64,000 nt of DNA from JBHGYD01 sp041920415 (GTDB taxonomy: Bacteria; Bacillota; Bacilli; Bacillales; Anoxybacillaceae): the NCBI GenBank assembly GCA_041920415.1, contig JBHGYD010000015.1, positions 1 through 64,000 of the forward strand, written 5' to 3'. Below, one piece after another: positions 16,396 to 25,721 of this stretch (its first letter is position 1; every line of letters begins with the position of its first letter). The notes beneath the pieces were generated by a model, which did not search any database, was not told the origin of the DNA, and worked only from the letters and a program-made list of their open reading frames with translations. The position numbers and the translations under genes are program-made.

Positions 16396-18474
16396 ATGTA
16401 TATATCTGCGAGAGAAAGAAAAATACTTGATATTTTGTTATCTCACGATAAAGGAGTTACAGTCGGCGAACTTGCAGAGCAGCTAGATGTCAGCAACCGT
16501 ACGATCCATCGCGATTTAAAAGGGATCGAACGAATATTAGAAGAGTATCGTTTGCGATTAGTCAAAAAAGCAGGAGTAGGCATTCAAATAACAGGGGAGG
16601 AAGATAAGAAAAAAGAGCTACAAATCCATCTGTTTCATTTATCCCATACAGAATATACACCAGAAGAACGTCAAACGATGATTTTAATTGCGTTGTTGGA
16701 AGCGGTAGAGCCTGTCAAGCTTTTATCTCTTGCGAACGATTTAAACGTCACCGTCGCAACCATTAGCAATGATTTAGATAAAATTCATGAAAAAATTGAA
16801 AAACACGGCCTTTCCCTCATTCGAAAAAGAGGTTATGGGGTGGAAATCAACGGATCAGAATCCGCCAAAAGGAAGATGATGAGCCAACTATTATTCCACC
16901 ATTTCAACGAATCGGAATTTCTTTCATTGATGAAAGAGTCGATTCAAAAAAAGTCATCCGACATGGTGAATACCGTCACCGAAAAACTACTGGGTCTTGT
17001 CGATAAGAAAAAGTTGTTCACGATTGAAAAACAAATTGAAAACATGAAAGCAGATCTTCCGTTTACGATTGCGGATAGTTCTTATATTGCGCTCGTCATT
17101 CATCTCGCCTTAGCGATCGAGAGAATTATGCAAGGAGAGCCGATTAATTTTGAACAACAGTATTTAGAAACGATCCGTTCGACAAAGGAATATGAAACGG
17201 CTAAAACGATTGCGAAATCGCTTGAAGATGCGTTTCGTATTGCCATACCGAAAGAGGAAATTGGCTATATTACGATGCATTTAATGGGAGCGAAACTTCG
17301 AGATCGTCAAGGGTATATGTTAGAAGAAGCAAGCCTAGAAATCGGCATGAAAGCACAAGAGTTAATTCGCTTTGTCAGCGAGGAACTTCACGCCGATTTA
17401 ACAAACGATTATTCGCTATACGAAGATTTAGTCGTTCATTTAAAGCCCGCTTTATATCGCATTCAACATAACATGGGCATTACAAATCCATTGCTTGAAA
17501 AAATTGTTCAAGATTATTTTGATCTTTTTTCAATTGTAGAAAAAGGGGTTAAAAAAGTATTTTTTGATGTAACTGTGCCGAGAGAAGAAATAGGTTATTT
17601 AGTTCTTCATTTTGCTTCTGCTTTATTGCGGGAAAAGAAAGGGCTGCATGCGTTAGTCATCTGTTCAAGCGGTTTGGGGACAGCAAAAATATTAGCAACC
17701 AGATTGAAAAAAGAAATTCCAGATATTGTCCATATTGAACAAAAATCGGTCTTTGAACTGCGGAAAGTGGATACGAGTCAATATGACTTGATTGTGTCGA
17801 CAGTGCCGATTCATACTTTCGAGAAAACGTATTTTGTTGTTAGTCCGATATTGCAAGAAGAGGAAATTGTTTCAATTAGACAGTTTTTAAAAAATAAGAA
17901 GGCGGCATTTCGCAAAAAACAAACGGATCGTTCAGAAAATACGATTCAAAAAATGAGCTCGATTCAAGTGATGAGCGAAACGATTGTGCAGCTTTTAAAA
18001 GGGTTTACGATACAGTCGCTACAAGGTAATTCCATCAGAGAGGCACTCTCGGAAGCATGCCATCAACTACGGGCAAAAGGAGTCATTCAAGAGGCAGAAC
18101 CCGTTCTTACGGAATTATGGAACAGGGAAAAAATCGGGGGATTAGGCATCCCGGAAACGTCTCTTGCTTTATATCATACGCGCAGCTCGGCTGTTCTTCG
18201 ACCTTCGTTTACGATCTACTCTCTCGCTAACCGGCAAACGGTGATGGGAATGCATGACAAGCCGATGAACATCAATCGAATGTTGTTGCTTTTAGCGCCT
18301 AAAGATGCTTCGGAAGAAATGTTATCTGTATTAAGCCATATTAGTTCACTAATTATTAAAGACGAAGAGAGTATCGCGTTATTTTCAGAAGGGAACGAAG
18401 AGCAACTGAATTCGTTTTTAAGTTACCATTTAGAAAAGTTTTTTTACGAACATCTTCAACATCGTAAGGAGTGA
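16396..18474 (+). CDS. mtlR: Mannitol operon transcriptional activator MtlR
   Basis: This is a PRD-type activator whose activity is set by phosphorylation through the PTS. In order it has a DNA-binding domain (SNRTIHRDLKGIERIL, residues about 35-50), a second HTH-like block, two PTS regulation domains (histidines in VIHLALAIERI, ITMHLMG, VVHLKPALYRI, VLHFASALL), a IIB-like domain with CSSGLGTAKI at about 425, and a IIA-like domain with ALYHTRSS at about 600. At 692 aa it matches the Geobacillus protein closely in size. The start at ATG 16396 follows GGGGAGGTG. Six bases separate it from mtlF. Confidence 0.95.
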   Translation: MYISARERKILDILLSHDKGVTVGELAEQLDVSNRTIHRDLKGIERILEEYRLRLVKKAGVGIQITGEEDKKKELQIHLFHLSHTEYTPEERQTMILIALLEAVEPVKLLSLANDLNVTVATISNDLDKIHEKIEKHGLSLIRKRGYGVEINGSESAKRKMMSQLLFHHFNESEFLSLMKESIQKKSSDMVNTVTEKLLGLVDKKKLFTIEKQIENMKADLPFTIADSSYIALVIHLALAIERIMQGEPINFEQQYLETIRSTKEYETAKTIAKSLEDAFRIAIPKEEIGYITMHLMGAKLRDRQGYMLEEASLEIGMKAQELIRFVSEELHADLTNDYSLYEDLVVHLKPALYRIQHNMGITNPLLEKIVQDYFDLFSIVEKGVKKVFFDVTVPREEIGYLVLHFASALLREKKGLHALVICSSGLGTAKILATRLKKEIPDIVHIEQKSVFELRKVDTSQYDLIVSTVPIHTFEKTYFVVSPILQEEEIVSIRQFLKNKKAAFRKKQTDRSENTIQKMSSIQVMSETIVQLLKGFTIQSLQGNSIREALSEACHQLRAKGVIQEAEPVLTELWNREKIGGLGIPETSLALYHTRSSAVLRPSFTIYSLANRQTVMGMHDKPMNINRMLLLLAPKDASEEMLSVLSHISSLIIKDEESIALFSEGNEEQLNSFLSYHLEKFFYEHLQHRKE

Positions 18475-18480
18475 ATAACA

Positions 18481-18912
18481 TTGTCGATTTTAAAGAAAGA
18501 AAATATCGTATTACGTGCAGAAGTAACGAATAAGACAGAAGCAATTCGCTTAGCGGGGACGATTTTAGTCGAGCAAGGGTATGTAGAAGAGTTTTATATT
18601 GATAAAATGTTTGAGCGAGAAGCGTTAACGTCGACGTACATGGGGAACTTTGTCGCCATTCCTCATGGGACGGAAGATGCGAAAAATCTTGTGAAACAAG
18701 CAGGCATTTCTATTGTCCAAGTTCCAAACGGGGTTGATTTCGGAGATGGAAATATCGCGAAAATATTGATTGGAATTGCAGGCAAAAATAATGAGCATTT
18801 AGAAATCCTTTCGAAAATCGCGCTCGTTTGTTCAGAAGAAGAAAATATCGAAAAAATGATCCAAGCGACAACGGAAGAAGAAATTCTTCAACTTTTACAT
18901 GAGGTGAATTAA
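18481..18912 (+). CDS. mtlF: PTS mannitol-specific IIA component
   Basis: This soluble protein passes phosphate from HPr to the IIB part of MtlA. The active-site histidine is in VAIPHGTEDAK at about residue 62. At 143 aa it is full length. The start is TTG at 18481, chosen because TAAGGAGTG lies 6-12 nt upstream and no ATG is available. It sits between mtlR and mtlD, with a 1-nt gap to mtlD. Confidence 0.94.
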   Translation: MSILKKENIVLRAEVTNKTEAIRLAGTILVEQGYVEEFYIDKMFEREALTSTYMGNFVAIPHGTEDAKNLVKQAGISIVQVPNGVDFGDGNIAKILIGIAGKNNEHLEILSKIALVCSEEENIEKMIQATTEEEILQLLHEVN

Positions 18913-18913
18913 C

Positions 18914-20071
18914 ATGTTAGCTGTTCACTTTGGTGCAGGGAATATCGGAAGAGGATTTATCGGCAGCTTGCTTTCGCAATCTGGCTATGAGGTTGTTTTT
19001 GTTGATGTAAATGATGAAATCGTTCAACTATTGCGTGAGAAAAAAGAGTATCGGGTTGTGATTGCTGGCGAATCGAACGAAGAGCAGCTTATTCGTAACG
19101 TTTCTGCTTTAAACAGTCAAACACAATATAATGAGGTAATCGATCACATTATAAAAGCGGATTTAGTAACAACTGCAGTCGGGCCGAATGTGTTACCGCT
19201 GATTTCTTCTGTGATTGCGGAGGGGCTTCGCAAACGGTTGGCTGCCAATCGAAAACCGGTGCATGTCATTGCATGTGAAAATATGATCGGCGGAAGCAGC
19301 TTTTTAAAGAAACACGTGTGGGAACATATTTCGGAAGAAGAAAAAACAGCGTTTGAAACGTATTATGGATTTCCGAATTGTGCCGTTGACCGCATCGTTC
19401 CGAACCAAAAACATCATGACCTACTTACAGTGGTTGTTGAACCGTTTTTTGAATGGGTGATTGAAACAAAAAATATGGTAGGAGAAATCCCGCCGATTAT
19501 CGGTGCTCAATTTGTTGACGAGTTACAACCTTACATCGAACGGAAGTTGTTTACTGTGAATACAGGACATGCGATCGCTTCATATTTAGGATACTACAAG
19601 AAGCTTTCAACAATAAACGAAGCGATGAAAGATGAAGAGGTTCGCTTGTATGTTGACAAGGCGCTTCATGAATCGGGAAACGTATTAATAAAAAAATATG
19701 GATGGAACGCGGAAGAACATGAAGCATATATCAAAAAAATTGTTCATAGATTCGCAAACGCTTCCATTACAGATGAAGTGATCCGGGTGGCACGCTCTCC
19801 GATTCGCAAGCTCGGAGCCAATGATCGTCTCATAAGCCCAGCAAAGCAATATTATGAATTATTCAAAGAAATACCACAAGGTTTAACAACAGGAATTGCA
19901 GCTCTTTTACTGTTCGATTATAAAGAAGATACAGAGGCACTGGAACTGCAAAAAACCATCGAGGAAATAGGAATTGAAGGAGCTCTTTTCCAATATTCAC
20001 AATTAGAAAAAGATCATCCTCTCGTTCAAGAAATAAAAAAACAAGTACAAGTATTGAAGGAAAATCGGTAA
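18914..20071 (+). CDS. mtlD: Mannitol-1-phosphate 5-dehydrogenase
   Basis: This enzyme oxidises mannitol-1-phosphate to fructose-6-phosphate with NAD+. The N-terminal nucleotide-binding motif HFGAGNIGRGFIG is at residues 5-17, and the catalytic helix block FTVNTGHAIASYLGYYK is at about 210. At 385 aa it is full length. It is the last gene of the mannitol operon and is followed by a strong terminator. Confidence 0.96.
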   Translation: MLAVHFGAGNIGRGFIGSLLSQSGYEVVFVDVNDEIVQLLREKKEYRVVIAGESNEEQLIRNVSALNSQTQYNEVIDHIIKADLVTTAVGPNVLPLISSVIAEGLRKRLAANRKPVHVIACENMIGGSSFLKKHVWEHISEEEKTAFETYYGFPNCAVDRIVPNQKHHDLLTVVVEPFFEWVIETKNMVGEIPPIIGAQFVDELQPYIERKLFTVNTGHAIASYLGYYKKLSTINEAMKDEEVRLYVDKALHESGNVLIKKYGWNAEEHEAYIKKIVHRFANASITDEVIRVARSPIRKLGANDRLISPAKQYYELFKEIPQGLTTGIAALLLFDYKEDTEALELQKTIEEIGIEGALFQYSQLEKDHPLVQEIKKQVQVLKENR

Positions 20072-20082
20072 ACCGAATAGAA

Positions 20083-20135
20083 AAAACCACCTTCCATTAA
20101 CGAATCATGACTTTGGATGAGGAAGGTGGTTTTTG
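20083..20135 (+). terminator. Terminator of the mannitol operon
   Basis: AAAACCACCTTCC at 20083-20095 pairs with GGAAGGTGGTTTT at 20121-20133, followed by T residues. The stretch 20136-20338 up to cotA has no gene and no convincing promoter. Confidence 0.85.
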
Positions 20136-20338
20136 TTTTGGAAGATGGCGAGACATTGGCATTTCTCAACCTTGACATCTAAAAAACGTTATCATCGAAT
20201 TTTATGAGAATTAGAGAAGGTAGAGAACACTACTTTTCTAGACTTACTCTGCCCTCGATTTTCCTAAACAAGTTAAGTTTAGATTTTCTTTCACATAAAC
20301 TGATAAAGGATAAAAATTATTTATAAGGAGGCTATTAC

Positions 20339-22006
20339 ATGTCTTTGGAGAAGTTTGTGGATGCATTACCTATTCCGCCTGTCTTAAAAGCACAAGGTGA
20401 ACGCGATGGCATCCCATTCTATAAGGTAACGATGAAACAAGTCAAACAAAAATTACATCGTGATTTACCACCGACTACCGTTTGGGGTTACAACGGTATG
20501 TATCCTGGTCCTACATTTGAGGTACGCCGCAATCACCCTATTCTTGTCGAGTGGGAAAATCAATTGCCTTTTGAGCACCTGCTGCCAGTGGATCGAACGC
20601 TTCACGGTGCAGAACCAGATAAGCCTTCTGTTCGAACTGTTGTACATTTGCATGAAGGTCGCGTTCGACCAGAAAGTGATGGGTACCCGGAAGCATGGTT
20701 TACGAGAGATTTTGAAAATGTTGGACCGAAATTCGCGCATAAAGTTTACTATTATCCAAACTGCCAACGCCCCGCGACGCTATGGTATCATGACCACGCG
20801 CTTGGAATTACTCGTCTGAATGTTTATGCAGGCCTTGCAGGTTTCTATATCCTGAGAGATGAGGAAGAAGAAAAATTGAAACTCCCTAGTGGAAAATTTG
20901 AAATTCCGCTCGTCATCCAAGACCGTTCGTTCTATCCTAATGGTGAACTCTTCTATCCAACCCAGCCAGGTCAGGTGCCACCTCCAGAACCGTCTCCACC
21001 AATCAATCCAAATCTACCAAATCCATCCGTTGTTCCTGAGTTTTTCGGAAACACGATTTTAGTCAACGGAAAAGTGTGGCCATATCTTGAGGTCGAGCCA
21101 CGAAAATACCGATTCCGTATCCTTAATGGCTCCAATGCTCGTTTTTACCGCATGCGGTTAAGTTCTGACCTAAATTTTATACAAATCGGTACAGATGGGG
21201 GACTTTTAGAAAAACCCATAACGGTATCTAAAATTATTCTTGCACCAGCTGAACGCGTTGACGTCATCATCGATTTTTCTAACCATGCAGGAGAAAACAT
21301 CATCCTTACAAATGATGCCCCAGCTCCTTTCCCAAGTGGAGATGAACCTACCGAAGACTTAAGGAATATCATGCAGTTCCGTGTTAAATCAAAAGTTTCG
21401 AAACGAGACAAAAGTAAAATACCAGAAATATTAAGTTGTCTGGAACGACTTGATCCTAATCAGGCTGTGACTACACGTCGAAATCTCCTTGTGGAAGAAA
21501 CCGATCAATTTGGCCGTCCTATCCTTCTGCTAAACAACATGCGTTGGGATGAATTGCCGCTTACGGAAACTCCGTATAATGGTACGATAGAGATTTGGGA
21601 ACTATGGAATATGACAGCTGATACACATCCAATTCACTTGCACCTTGTTACTTTCCAAATTTTAGACCGCACCGAGTTTATTGAAGGTCCAAATGGTCCT
21701 CAACTTAAATTAGAGTCACGACGACCACCTGAGCCATACGAGAGGGGTTGGAAAGATACCGTTCGTGCCAATCCTGGGGAAGTCACCCGCATCATTGCGC
21801 GCTTTGGACCATTTACCGGAATCTACCCGTGGCACTGTCACATCCTAGAACACGAGGACCATGATATGATGAGACCATACGAAGTTCTCGATAATCATAA
21901 CTTTAACCCATGTAAACCAATTCCTGGGATGTGTCCTGATGACTCATTCAGCCAATGTTTTGACTGTGACAAAACCCCTCCTGTTAAAAAAGGTAAACGT
22001 CATTAA
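20339..22006 (+). CDS. cotA: CotA-like multicopper oxidase (spore-coat laccase)
   Basis: This is a three-domain copper oxidase that oxidises phenols and bilirubin-like substrates with oxygen; in Bacillus it is an outer spore-coat enzyme. The copper sites appear as VVHLHEG (about residue 102), WYHDHALGI (about 150), HPIHLHLV (about 430) and WHCHILEHEDHDMM (about 500), including the axial Met. At 555 aa it is some 40 residues longer than the B. subtilis protein. The extra tail is cysteine-rich (CKPIPGMC, CFDCDK), unusual for this family. AAGGAGG precedes the ATG. A sporulation promoter could not be fixed. Confidence 0.92.
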   Translation: MSLEKFVDALPIPPVLKAQGERDGIPFYKVTMKQVKQKLHRDLPPTTVWGYNGMYPGPTFEVRRNHPILVEWENQLPFEHLLPVDRTLHGAEPDKPSVRTVVHLHEGRVRPESDGYPEAWFTRDFENVGPKFAHKVYYYPNCQRPATLWYHDHALGITRLNVYAGLAGFYILRDEEEEKLKLPSGKFEIPLVIQDRSFYPNGELFYPTQPGQVPPPEPSPPINPNLPNPSVVPEFFGNTILVNGKVWPYLEVEPRKYRFRILNGSNARFYRMRLSSDLNFIQIGTDGGLLEKPITVSKIILAPAERVDVIIDFSNHAGENIILTNDAPAPFPSGDEPTEDLRNIMQFRVKSKVSKRDKSKIPEILSCLERLDPNQAVTTRRNLLVEETDQFGRPILLLNNMRWDELPLTETPYNGTIEIWELWNMTADTHPIHLHLVTFQILDRTEFIEGPNGPQLKLESRRPPEPYERGWKDTVRANPGEVTRIIARFGPFTGIYPWHCHILEHEDHDMMRPYEVLDNHNFNPCKPIPGMCPDDSFSQCFDCDKTPPVKKGKRH

Positions 22007-22149
22007 CACGACGATTAAACAAAGTATAGATCTCTAACTATAATTTTATTGACGCTTTTAAAATTTTCGTCATCACATATTTGCTTCTATGGTATTAAAG
22101 AAATGTTGAATGGAACACAATAAAGCGATCCATCAGAGCAAGGATCGCT

Positions 22150-22346
22150 TTTTATATCATCTTTTCCCTCTAATTTTAGATTATAATGATGTAGAGTTTT
22201 TAATCGTAACGCTGCATTTGCCAGCGACAAAGATGGCAGTTTGAAAGCCGAATCCCAAAAAAGAAACGAGGGATGAACCGATGTTCATTGCATTAGACAT
22301 GGACGGAACGTTGCTGAATTCGGATGGACAGATTAGCGTGAGAATG
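22150..22346 (+). pseudogene. Broken copy of the HAD phosphatase leader and 5' end
   Basis: From about 22150 the DNA matches the region 24430-24620: a shared AT-rich promoter area, the stem CGCTG-CATTTGC-CAGCG, a TTTGAAAGCCGAATCC block, then ATG at 22281 with FIALDMDGTLLNSDGQIS. After about 20 codons the similarity ends (sharp junction near 22340) and a stop follows. The leader matches at least as well as the coding part. The terminal region of the complete gene is missing. Confidence 0.8.
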
Positions 22347-22546
22347 GAACTACTTCTACTTTCACTTCGTTTCAAAGTGGGAGTTTTATCGCCTGTTTAA
22401 GATAAACCATTTTTAAGCTAAACGGGTGGCGAATGTTCAGTAAATCATTTTTGTTTACTAATTGCAATAATTATATTTTATGGTAACTAAACGATAAATT
22501 TATTTTTAAGGTGTTTTTTATATATTTTATAGGGTAGAAATTAACC

Positions 22547-22717
22547 TTGCGAGAAAAACAAATTTGCGCAGCAAAACAAACACTTGGGAAAGTGTTTCGC
22601 AATGATAGTGAACCTCAAAACAGAGCATTGTATCTGGATGTTTTGCTTCTTTATTTAGAGATCAACAGAGGATATGAGGGAGATGCGGGGAACGAGCTAT
22701 CAGTCAAAGTGAGTTAG
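22547..22717 (+). CDS. Possible 56-aa small protein
   Basis: A TTG-started frame gives LREKQICAAKQTLGKVFRND, then SEPQNRALYLDVLLLYLE. The composition is protein-like with a hydrophobic leucine patch, but no clear ribosome site is present. It may be a fragment of a larger lost gene. Confidence 0.25.
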   Translation: MREKQICAAKQTLGKVFRNDSEPQNRALYLDVLLLYLEINRGYEGDAGNELSVKVS

Positions 22718-22785
22718 TGAAGAAAAAATGGTGGCGACTCTGGCAGAAGTAATATACAAGATTTTATAGCGCGCTATAAAGCACG

Positions 22786-23274
22786 CTATGCCTTTGATTC
22801 ATCCATTTTGTTCATCCATTGAATAAGCATACGAACAAAAAGCGATAGAAGAAAGATGGTTACAAACGAGTACATCCATGTCCATGTATGGTATTTAATT
22901 AAATTGGTATATTTTTCACAAAGAACTTCAATGATCGTTAAAGCAGAGGTATACAACGCACATTGTACAACGATGCCTAGAAATTTTGAATGATAAGTTG
23001 TTTGAAAAAAGTAAACACACATAATTGGATATAGAAAGGATTCAAAAATAATGCTCGTATCGAAATATTTACTTAAAAATCTTACAGGGTATTCAATCAT
23101 TTTTTCTTTTGCAACAAAAATGCCAAAAAATGTTGAAAAATAAGCTTTCAATAAGAAAACTAAAATCGTGTCTTTAATTATTGGTTTTCTTTCTTTGATT
23201 AATGGCTTTTTTAAACTGAAAAACAATAAGACAATTCCAATGATAAAAAATGACCACAAAATGATTTTGTCCAC
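22786..23274 (-). CDS. Predicted membrane protein, CBO0543-like
   Basis: The 162-aa product has about five hydrophobic segments (FFIIGIVLLFFSL, KAYFSTFFGIFVA, FLYPIMCVYFF, VVQCALYTSALTIIEVL, FVTIFLLSLFVRMLI) and the conserved-looking block YTNLIKYHTWTWMYSF. This pattern resembles the CBO0543 family of Bacillus and Clostridium integral membrane proteins, which have no known function. On the minus strand a GGGAGATTG stretch lies upstream of the ATG. It is a single gene in a gene-poor region. Confidence 0.6.
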   Translation of the reverse strand: MDKIILWSFFIIGIVLLFFSLKKPLIKERKPIIKDTILVFLLKAYFSTFFGIFVAKEKMIEYPVRFLSKYFDTSIIFESFLYPIMCVYFFQTTYHSKFLGIVVQCALYTSALTIIEVLCEKYTNLIKYHTWTWMYSFVTIFLLSLFVRMLIQWMNKMDESKA

Positions 23275-23384
23275 GGATCAATCAATCTCCCATTGTTAAT
23301 TTGCTTATTATTTATTCTAACCAAGTAATATTTATCAATGCATAAAAAGAACTTTTTTATGCGGCAGCCAGATTTCGAGAAAAG

Positions 23385-23567
23385 AATTTAATTATAAAAA
23401 CTTAGAGCAAGTAGTACAACAATAATTAGCTGCTACTCAAGAAGAGAATGAAAAGCTTCAAGATTGCATCGAGCAAAGATTAGAAAAATGGGATCAACAA
23501 CTGTTAGAAACAGTTAGAGATCAGCAAAAACAGGAATTAAAACGGAAACGTTTTTTTGATGTGGTAT
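23385..23567 (+). pseudogene. Remnant of a DUF3967-type DNA-binding protein
   Basis: Frame from 23385: SRKEFNYKNLEQVVQQ, stop, then LAATQEENEKLQDCIEQRLE and KWDQQLLETVRDQQKQELKR. The coiled QRLEKWDQQLLETVR block recalls the C-terminal part of MerR-like proteins carrying DUF3967, often phage- or plasmid-borne. An in-frame TAA replaces a glutamine codon and the N-terminal HTH is absent. Confidence 0.5.
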
Positions 23568-23598
23568 GAGCAGCAATTCATTAATTGTTGCTCTTTTT
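23568..23598 (+). terminator. Rho-independent terminator
   Basis: GAGCAGCAATT at 23568-23578 pairs with AATTGTTGCTC at 23583-23593, followed by five T. It overlaps the stop of the DUF3967 remnant. Confidence 0.75.
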
Positions 23599-23707
23599 AA
23601 ATTTGTTTTTGAATATAAATTATATTAAATCATTAAGGTTGCTTTCGAACTTGATTAATGAAATAGAAACCCATAAAAATGTGGAAAGGATCTGTTGTTG
23701 ATTTTTT

Positions 23708-23797
23708 GTTCAACTCCCATGGAAGAACAGAATTTTTTCCATAATCTGTGGTGCTGCGAAATATGAGATAGGTGGCTAACGGACAAGTTAGTTGAAC
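23708..23797 (+). repeat. Structured repeat, copy A
   Basis: A 90-bp element bounded by GTTCAACT (23708-23715) and AGTTGAAC (23790-23797), a perfect 8-bp closing stem. Inside are the stem ATGGAA/TTCCAT with loop GAACAGAATTT and the block AATCTGTGGTGC...GGTGGCTAAC. Copies B (52591-52676) and C (53447-53530) share these blocks in the same order. The family is unidentified. Confidence 0.7.
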
Positions 23798-23819
23798 AAA
23801 AGGTGTTTTGATCTCATGC

Positions 23820-24239
23820 CTACTGATTCCTAAATATAATCATCCCACAAATCATAGGAATAATCATTAACATTCCAACCGTTAGAGTAGGCATTGGTAA
23901 TTGGTTTGCAAATATTGAACCCATCTCTCCAAGAAAACCACCAATAACAAAAGGAATGGCGGTTTTTGTCTTGTCAGCATTGGTTTTTGCGTAATACCAT
24001 GCGTCCCATACGCAATAAGCATAAAATCCAGGGTAAAATAACATGTAGTCAAAATTTGTCGCCTCTACAGCTTGTTGGTGTAATCCGTTAAAATCGAGGT
24101 GAATGGCTTTGTTTATATTTCCTAATGCGTTATCAAAGTGTTCAGCTATTATAAAGAAGACACCTTTCATGAACTGACCATTATATATTTGTCCGAATCC
24201 AGGCATAAGCATTGAAAATAAAGCAGCAATATTCCTCAT
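23820..24239 (-). CDS. Membrane protein with TM2-like N-terminus
   Basis: The start MRNIAALFSMLMPGFGQIYN, then GQFMKGVFFII, has the PGxGQxYnGq pattern of TM2-type membrane proteins. A soluble stretch (residues about 40-80) precedes two further hydrophobic regions, including the C-terminal LTVGMLMIIPMICGMIIF. It is 139 aa. A GAGATATC site lies upstream of the ATG on the minus strand, which is weak. The gene lies between repeat copy A and the promoter of the HAD gene. Function unknown. Confidence 0.6.
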   Translation of the reverse strand: MRNIAALFSMLMPGFGQIYNGQFMKGVFFIIAEHFDNALGNINKAIHLDFNGLHQQAVEATNFDYMLFYPGFYAYCVWDAWYYAKTNADKTKTAIPFVIGGFLGEMGSIFANQLPMPTLTVGMLMIIPMICGMIIFRNQ

Positions 24240-24463
24240 GATATCTCCATCCGTTCTCTTTTAGTGAAAATAGGAAAAATGGTTGCTGGTTAAATTATGC
24301 TATTGTTCCTTAGGTTTCTTTTTTTTCTTTATTTTTATGTATATGAAGTTTGTGTTTGGATACGCAGTTTCTTCCACTAATGGGGGACGATCGTTGAACA
24401 AGACAGGAAAAAAAGACCAGAGGGGTTGCTTTTTTATATCACCCTCATTCCCTAATTTTGTAT

Positions 24464-24562
24464 TATAATGATGTAAAGTTTTACATCGTAACGCTGCATT
24501 TGCCAGCGATAAAGATGGCGGTTTGAAAGCCGAATCCTCACAAAGAAGCGAGGGATGAACGG
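24464..24562 (+). promoter_or_regulatory. Promoter, operator palindrome and structured leader of the HAD gene
   Basis: A TATAAT box lies at 24464-24469. Immediately after it is a perfect palindrome, ATGTAAAGTTTTACAT at 24471-24486, positioned like an operator at the start of transcription. The following leader has a CGCTG/CAGCG stem (24492-24508) and a GATGGC...GCC..ATC stem. Most of this leader is also kept at 22180-22280, but there the palindrome is not intact. No known riboswitch family was recognised. Confidence 0.5.
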
Positions 24563-25411
24563 ATGCTCATTGCTTTAGATATGGATGGAACGTTGTTAAA
24601 CTCGTATGGACAGATTAGTGCAAGAAATCAAGAGGCAATCATTCGGGCGCAAAGGAATGGCCATTTAGTAGCCATTGCAACAGGAAGAGCGTATAAAGAT
24701 GCTTATCAGCCATTGCAGAGAGTGGGGCTTTTTTGTCCGATTATAAGCCTGAATGGGGCTATGATGACGCTTGCTTATGGGACGATCATCGACCATATTC
24801 CTTTGGATAAGCAAAAACTCATTCCTGTACTCGAGTGGGTTCGAAAGCAGCATGATTTATATTGTGAAATTTACACAGAGAACGCTGTATATGTTGGGTT
24901 GCATAATCGTGAGCATTTGGAAGCATTCGTGGACAGAGTGGATGATAAAGATTTAAAGAAAATTGTTCAGAAACAGTTCCAACAGGCGCGCGTGACGTAT
25001 GTGAACGACATTAGCGAGGTGTGGTCACAAAAGGATGTCGCTTTTTACAAAGTGCTTGTTTTTTCGTTGAATAAAGACCTATTAAAAGCTGCTTCATTGA
25101 AGTTTGCGGAGATTTCGAATGTAAACGTCACTTCATCCCATCCTAATAATATTGAAATCAACCATAAACTAGCCACGAAAGGTCGCGCGCTAACTAAACT
25201 CGCATCGTATTACCATATCGATATGAGAAACACCGTCGTCTTCGGAGATAGTTATAATGATCTTTCGATGTTTGCGGTTGCCGGTTATCGTGTGGCGATG
25301 GGAAATGCTGCCCCTGAGGTAAAAGAACATAGCGACTTCATCACAGCGACAAATGACGAAGATGGAGTGGCGCTTGTTTTAGAGGGTCTTGTAAGAAGAC
25401 ATCGCTATTAG
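24563..25411 (+). CDS. Cof-type HAD-IIB phosphatase
   Basis: This is a cytoplasmic sugar- or nucleotide-phosphate phosphatase. Motif I is LDMDGTLLNS at residues 4-13, motif II is IATGRAY at about 38, and motif III/IV is VVFGDSYNDLSMF at about 224-236, with the large C2 cap between, as in the Cof family. At 282 aa it is full length. The start is ATG 24563. A truncated copy of its start and leader exists 2.3 kb upstream, so the locus was duplicated and one copy lost. The exact substrate is not predictable. Confidence 0.88.
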   Translation: MLIALDMDGTLLNSYGQISARNQEAIIRAQRNGHLVAIATGRAYKDAYQPLQRVGLFCPIISLNGAMMTLAYGTIIDHIPLDKQKLIPVLEWVRKQHDLYCEIYTENAVYVGLHNREHLEAFVDRVDDKDLKKIVQKQFQQARVTYVNDISEVWSQKDVAFYKVLVFSLNKDLLKAASLKFAEISNVNVTSSHPNNIEINHKLATKGRALTKLASYYHIDMRNTVVFGDSYNDLSMFAVAGYRVAMGNAAPEVKEHSDFITATNDEDGVALVLEGLVRRHRY

Positions 25412-25460
25412 TAGACAGAAGATAGACAGTTTTCTATATTTAGTTTAGGGGACTGTTTAT

Positions 25461-25515
25461 CATGAATGTATCCCACCTACACTTCGCTTAGAAGTGGGAA
25501 ACTTCTCGGTGAACA
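25461..25515 (+). repeat. IS605-like end hairpin, copy 1
   Basis: TCCCAC at 25471-25476 and GTGGGA at 25494-25499 form a hairpin with a CTTCGCTTAGA-type loop, followed by ACTTCTCGGTGAACATGTTAAA. Copy 2 is at 29545-29596. Such sequences resemble the right ends of IS200/IS605 (TnpB-carrying) elements of thermophilic bacilli. No tnpA or tnpB is left. Confidence 0.55.
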
Positions 25516-25598
25516 TGTTAAAAAGGTTTCAGAAAATGATTGGTTAAATGACAAAACAGGATGTAAAGAAGAAAGGAATTTTCAAATGGTTTGTTGCT

Positions 25599-25668
25599 AA
25601 TTGACAGCACGGTGCTGTTGTTTCGTTCGTTTTACACAACAGCGCCAAGCGGTCAATTTTTTGTTTTA
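25599..25668 (+). terminator. Large terminator-like stem-loop
   Basis: AATTGAC at 25599-25605 pairs with GTCAATT at 25652-25658, with an inner stem GCTGTTGT/ACAACAGC, followed by a T-rich run. It lies between the HAD gene and the fix operon. Confidence 0.65.
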
Positions 25669-25721
25669 TTTTTGAATAAAATTTTAAATTTTCCGTCAAT
25701 TATTCTGAGTAATTTATCGCG

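Noticed and set aside
20240..20338. SigK or SigE promoter before cotA
   Set aside because: CATAAACTG is close to a sporulation -10, but no properly spaced -35 was found.
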